From positions 1-6,599 of the forward strand of contig JACCYG010000300.1 of NCBI GenBank assembly GCA_013696595.1: DNA of 6,599 nt. The letters run 5' to 3'. This document shows, one piece after another, positions 4,500 through 6,599 of the stretch (positions within the stretch are counted from its first letter, which is position 1; the number at the start of each line of letters is the position of its first letter). The notes under the pieces are model-generated. The model searched no databases and was not told the DNA's origin. It saw only the letters and a list, made by a program, of their open reading frames with translations. The position numbers and the translations under genes are program-made. The stretch comes from Actinomycetota bacterium (GTDB lineage: Bacteria; Actinomycetota; Thermoleophilia; Gaiellales; Gaiellaceae).

Positions 4500-6599
4500 G
4501 TGTTTCTGCGCTCCATCCGCCTGCGCGGCTTCAAGTCGTTCCCCGATCCTGTTGAGGTCAGGCTCGAGCCTGGGGTCGCGGTCGTCGTCGGGCCGAACGG
4601 GTCCGGAAAATCGAATGTCGCAGACGCGGTCGTCTGGGCCGCTGGGAGCCTCAGCCCGAGCGAACTCCGGGCCGAGAAGCCCGAAGACGTCCTCTTTGCC
4701 GGCTCGGCGGGACGGCCACCCGCGGACTTCTGCTCGGTCGAGCTCGTGTTCGACAACCAGGACCGTGGCGAACCAGTAGCAACCCCGCCCCTACAGGAGT
4801 TCTCAGAGATCTCTGTAACGAGGCGGCTATCTCGAGGCGGCGAGGGTCAGTACCTCGTGAACGGCGCAGCCGTTCGACGAACTGATCTGGTCGAGCTTCT
4901 CGCCGACATCGGGCTCGGCGGTCAGATGCACTCGGTGATCGGGCAGGGGCGCGTCGAGCAGATCCTTTCCTCGAAGCCGGCCGATCGCCGGGCGTTCGTC
5001 GAGGAGGCAGCCGGCCTCGGGCGCTTCAAGCGGCAGCGCCACCGCGCCGAGCTCAAGCTCGTTCGCGTCGCGGACCAGGTCGACCGCGCCCGAGACCTCG
5101 AGGACGAGGTGCGAAAGCGGATCCGGCCCCTCGCGCTTCAGGCGACCGCCGCGACGAGGGCGCAAAAGCTCGCGGACGAGATCGAGCGACTTCGGGTCCG
5201 GCTCGGCGCTGGGGAGCTCGAGCGGCTCGAGCGGCTTCTCGCCGAGGTGGAGGAACGAAAGACCGAGGCCGCGCATGAGCGACGGGCGCGCGACGAGCGC
5301 CTTGCTGGGGTGCTCGAGGAGCGCCACCGCGCGGAGGAAGAGCTCGGCGAGTCGGCGGCCCGTCACGAGCAGGCGACGGCCGCGCTCTATCGCCTCCGCA
5401 GTGCCGTCGAGCGGGTCGAGCTCCGACGCGAACGGGCCGACGAGACGTCGCGGAGCCTTCGCGCCGAGGCCGAGCAGCCCCAACTACGACTCGCCAGGGA
5501 CGAGCCGTCGTACGAGCGCGTGCTGACGGCGGCGCAGAAGTGGAATCCGTCTCCTGTTGAGACGGTCTTCGACGCCGCGTCTCTCCTCGGCGACGCGAAA
5601 CGGGCCGGTGTGGACGCGATCGTCGCCGTTGCGGGCGATTCGATCTGGTACTCCGCCGCCTCGGAAAAGCGCGTGGAGCCCGAGCCGGAGCGCCGACCGG
5701 GCCTCCGGGAGTTCGCCGATGCCGCTGAGCGGGTCTCCGTTGCGCTGGCGGCCGCCGCGGCGAATGCACGGCGCTTCGAGGCGCCTCTCCAGGCGCGGGT
5801 CGACGCAGGCGGGACCCGCTCGACAGGGCTCGGCGAAAGGTTGCGCGCGCTCGGGGCGCAGGAGGCGGAGCTTCGCCGGGCCGCAAGCGAAGCCGCCGAA
5901 CGTCTCACCTCGGTTCAGATCGAGGCCGCGAGCCTCGAGCGCGAGCGACAGCAGGTCCGCGAACGGATTCCCGACGACGTGACGGCCGAGCCCCTTTCCG
6001 ACGAGGAAGCCGACGCACTTCGTGCGCAGGTGGCCAGGCTCGAGCGTCGGCGCGAGGCGCTCGGACAGGTGAACCCGCTGGCGGCGGAAGAGCACGCGCG
6101 CGAATCCGAACGGCTTCAGGATCTCGTCGCACAGCGTGAGGATCTCGAGCGGTCGCTCGCCGAGCTCGAGAAGCTCCGCGCCGATCTTTCGGAGACGGTC
6201 GAGTCGCGATTCGCCGAGACGTACGCCTCCGTGGAGCGGCACTTCGCGGACGTCGCCGCCACACTCTTCCCCGGAGGGAAGGGGCGGCTGATCCCGGTCG
6301 AGGCAGACGAGGAAGGCGGGGAGTCGGGGATCGAGGTCGAGCTCCAGCCGGCCGGCAAGAGGATCACGAAACTCTCCCTCCTCTCCGGCGGCGAGAAGGC
6401 GCTCGGCGCGATCTCTTTCCTCTTTGCGCTCTTTCTCGCGCGGCCGTGTCCTTTCTATCTCCTCGACGAGGTCGAAGCCGCGCTCGACGATGCGAACATC
6501 GGACGCTTCGTCGATCTGCTGCGGCGCTTCTCCGAGCGCGCGCAGTTCATCGTGGTGACGCACCAGAAGAGCACGATGGGGGCCGCGGATATCCTCTAT
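4500..6599 (+). CDS. smc: SMC-type chromosome segregation ATPase, unusually short (3' end outside window)
   Basis: 700 codons are present with no stop. The head's N-lobe reads LRSIRLRGFKSF, Walker A GPNGSGKSN (31-39), Q149 in VIGQGRVEQIL, then FVEEAAGLGRFKQRQ (167-181), all typical Smc motifs. The C-lobe has VNPLA (524-528), signature LSGGEK (628-633), Walker B FYLLDE (652-657), ALDDANI and switch H688 in VVTHQ. Smc with ScpAB compacts and segregates chromosomes. Between the half-heads are a predicted N-terminal coil (about 180-330), a non-coil segment (about 336-400, including WNPSPVETVFDAASLLGD) and a second coil (about 400-555). With little left after the H-switch, full length should be about 720-730 residues, against roughly 1,150-1,200 for ordinary Smc; the canonical hinge is not recognisable. 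GTG 4500 is the only usable start, since an in-frame TGA lies at 4491-4493; no Shine-Dalgarno is seen. The frame is uninterrupted. Confidence 0.9.
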   Translation, partial: MFLRSIRLRGFKSFPDPVEVRLEPGVAVVVGPNGSGKSNVADAVVWAAGSLSPSELRAEKPEDVLFAGSAGRPPADFCSVELVFDNQDRGEPVATPPLQEFSEISVTRRLSRGGEGQYLVNGAAVRRTDLVELLADIGLGGQMHSVIGQGRVEQILSSKPADRRAFVEEAAGLGRFKRQRHRAELKLVRVADQVDRARDLEDEVRKRIRPLALQATAATRAQKLADEIERLRVRLGAGELERLERLLAEVEERKTEAAHERRARDERLAGVLEERHRAEEELGESAARHEQATAALYRLRSAVERVELRRERADETSRSLRAEAEQPQLRLARDEPSYERVLTAAQKWNPSPVETVFDAASLLGDAKRAGVDAIVAVAGDSIWYSAASEKRVEPEPERRPGLREFADAAERVSVALAAAAANARRFEAPLQARVDAGGTRSTGLGERLRALGAQEAELRRAASEAAERLTSVQIEAASLERERQQVRERIPDDVTAEPLSDEEADALRAQVARLERRREALGQVNPLAAEEHARESERLQDLVAQREDLERSLAELEKLRADLSETVESRFAETYASVERHFADVAATLFPGGKGRLIPVEADEEGGESGIEVELQPAGKRITKLSLLSGGEKALGAISFLFALFLARPCPFYLLDEVEAALDDANIGRFVDLLRRFSERAQFIVVTHQKSTMGAADILY

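Noticed and set aside
5484..6563. Long minus-strand open frame opposite smc.
   Set aside because: Shadow frame caused by high third-position GC; the + strand shows intact Smc motifs throughout.
1..6599. CRISPR array, insertion sequence or prophage genes.
   Set aside because: No regularly spaced repeats, transposase or phage-type motifs were seen; the window is a housekeeping gene cluster.

Overview
The window is a compact, very GC-rich stretch of bacterial chromosome with all recognisable genes on the + strand. The order is yceD (3' end), an ABC-F ATPase gene, rpmF, plsX, acpP, rnc, a small DUF1059-type gene, and smc (running off the right end). Yeast-type or eukaryotic signals are absent. 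Gene order, GC-rich codon use, short or near-leaderless 5' ends and -10 motifs of the TANNNT type suggest a high-GC actinobacterium. A deep lineage such as the Thermoleophilia is my best guess, but this is inference from style and synteny, not a database match.

Layout: positions 3-155 hold the C-terminal cysteine-rich tail of a YceD/DUF177 protein. Positions 156-266 are an intergenic leader with a candidate promoter, a five-codon upstream ORF and nested inverted repeats that can pair over the Shine-Dalgarno sequence of the next gene. Positions 267-1844 encode a two-ATPase-domain ABC-F protein, a ribosome-associated family. Next come rpmF (ribosomal protein L32, four zinc-ligand cysteines), plsX (phosphate acyltransferase) two bases later, and acpP (acyl carrier protein). 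RNase III (rnc) follows acpP closely in a different frame, without any ATG/GTG/TTG start. A 52-residue DUF1059-like protein and a terminator-like hairpin follow. Then there is a 227-base, comparatively AT-rich intergenic gap, and smc begins at a GTG at 4500.

The genes fit the conserved bacterial yceD-rpmF-plsX-acpP-rnc-smc neighbourhood: 23S rRNA/L32 assembly, membrane phospholipid and fatty-acid synthesis (PlsX uses acyl-ACP made on AcpP), double-stranded RNA processing, and chromosome organisation. The usual fabH/fabD/fabG/fabF genes between plsX and acpP are absent.

The most interesting points are: (1) a possible translational attenuator upstream of the ABC-F gene, with an anti-Shine-Dalgarno embedded in a five-codon ORF; (2) a miniature SMC, with both ATPase half-heads but only about 385 residues between them and no recognisable canonical hinge; (3) an RNase III lacking a normal start codon and carrying alanine where a metal-binding aspartate is usual; (4) a hairpin that abuts the smc start codon.
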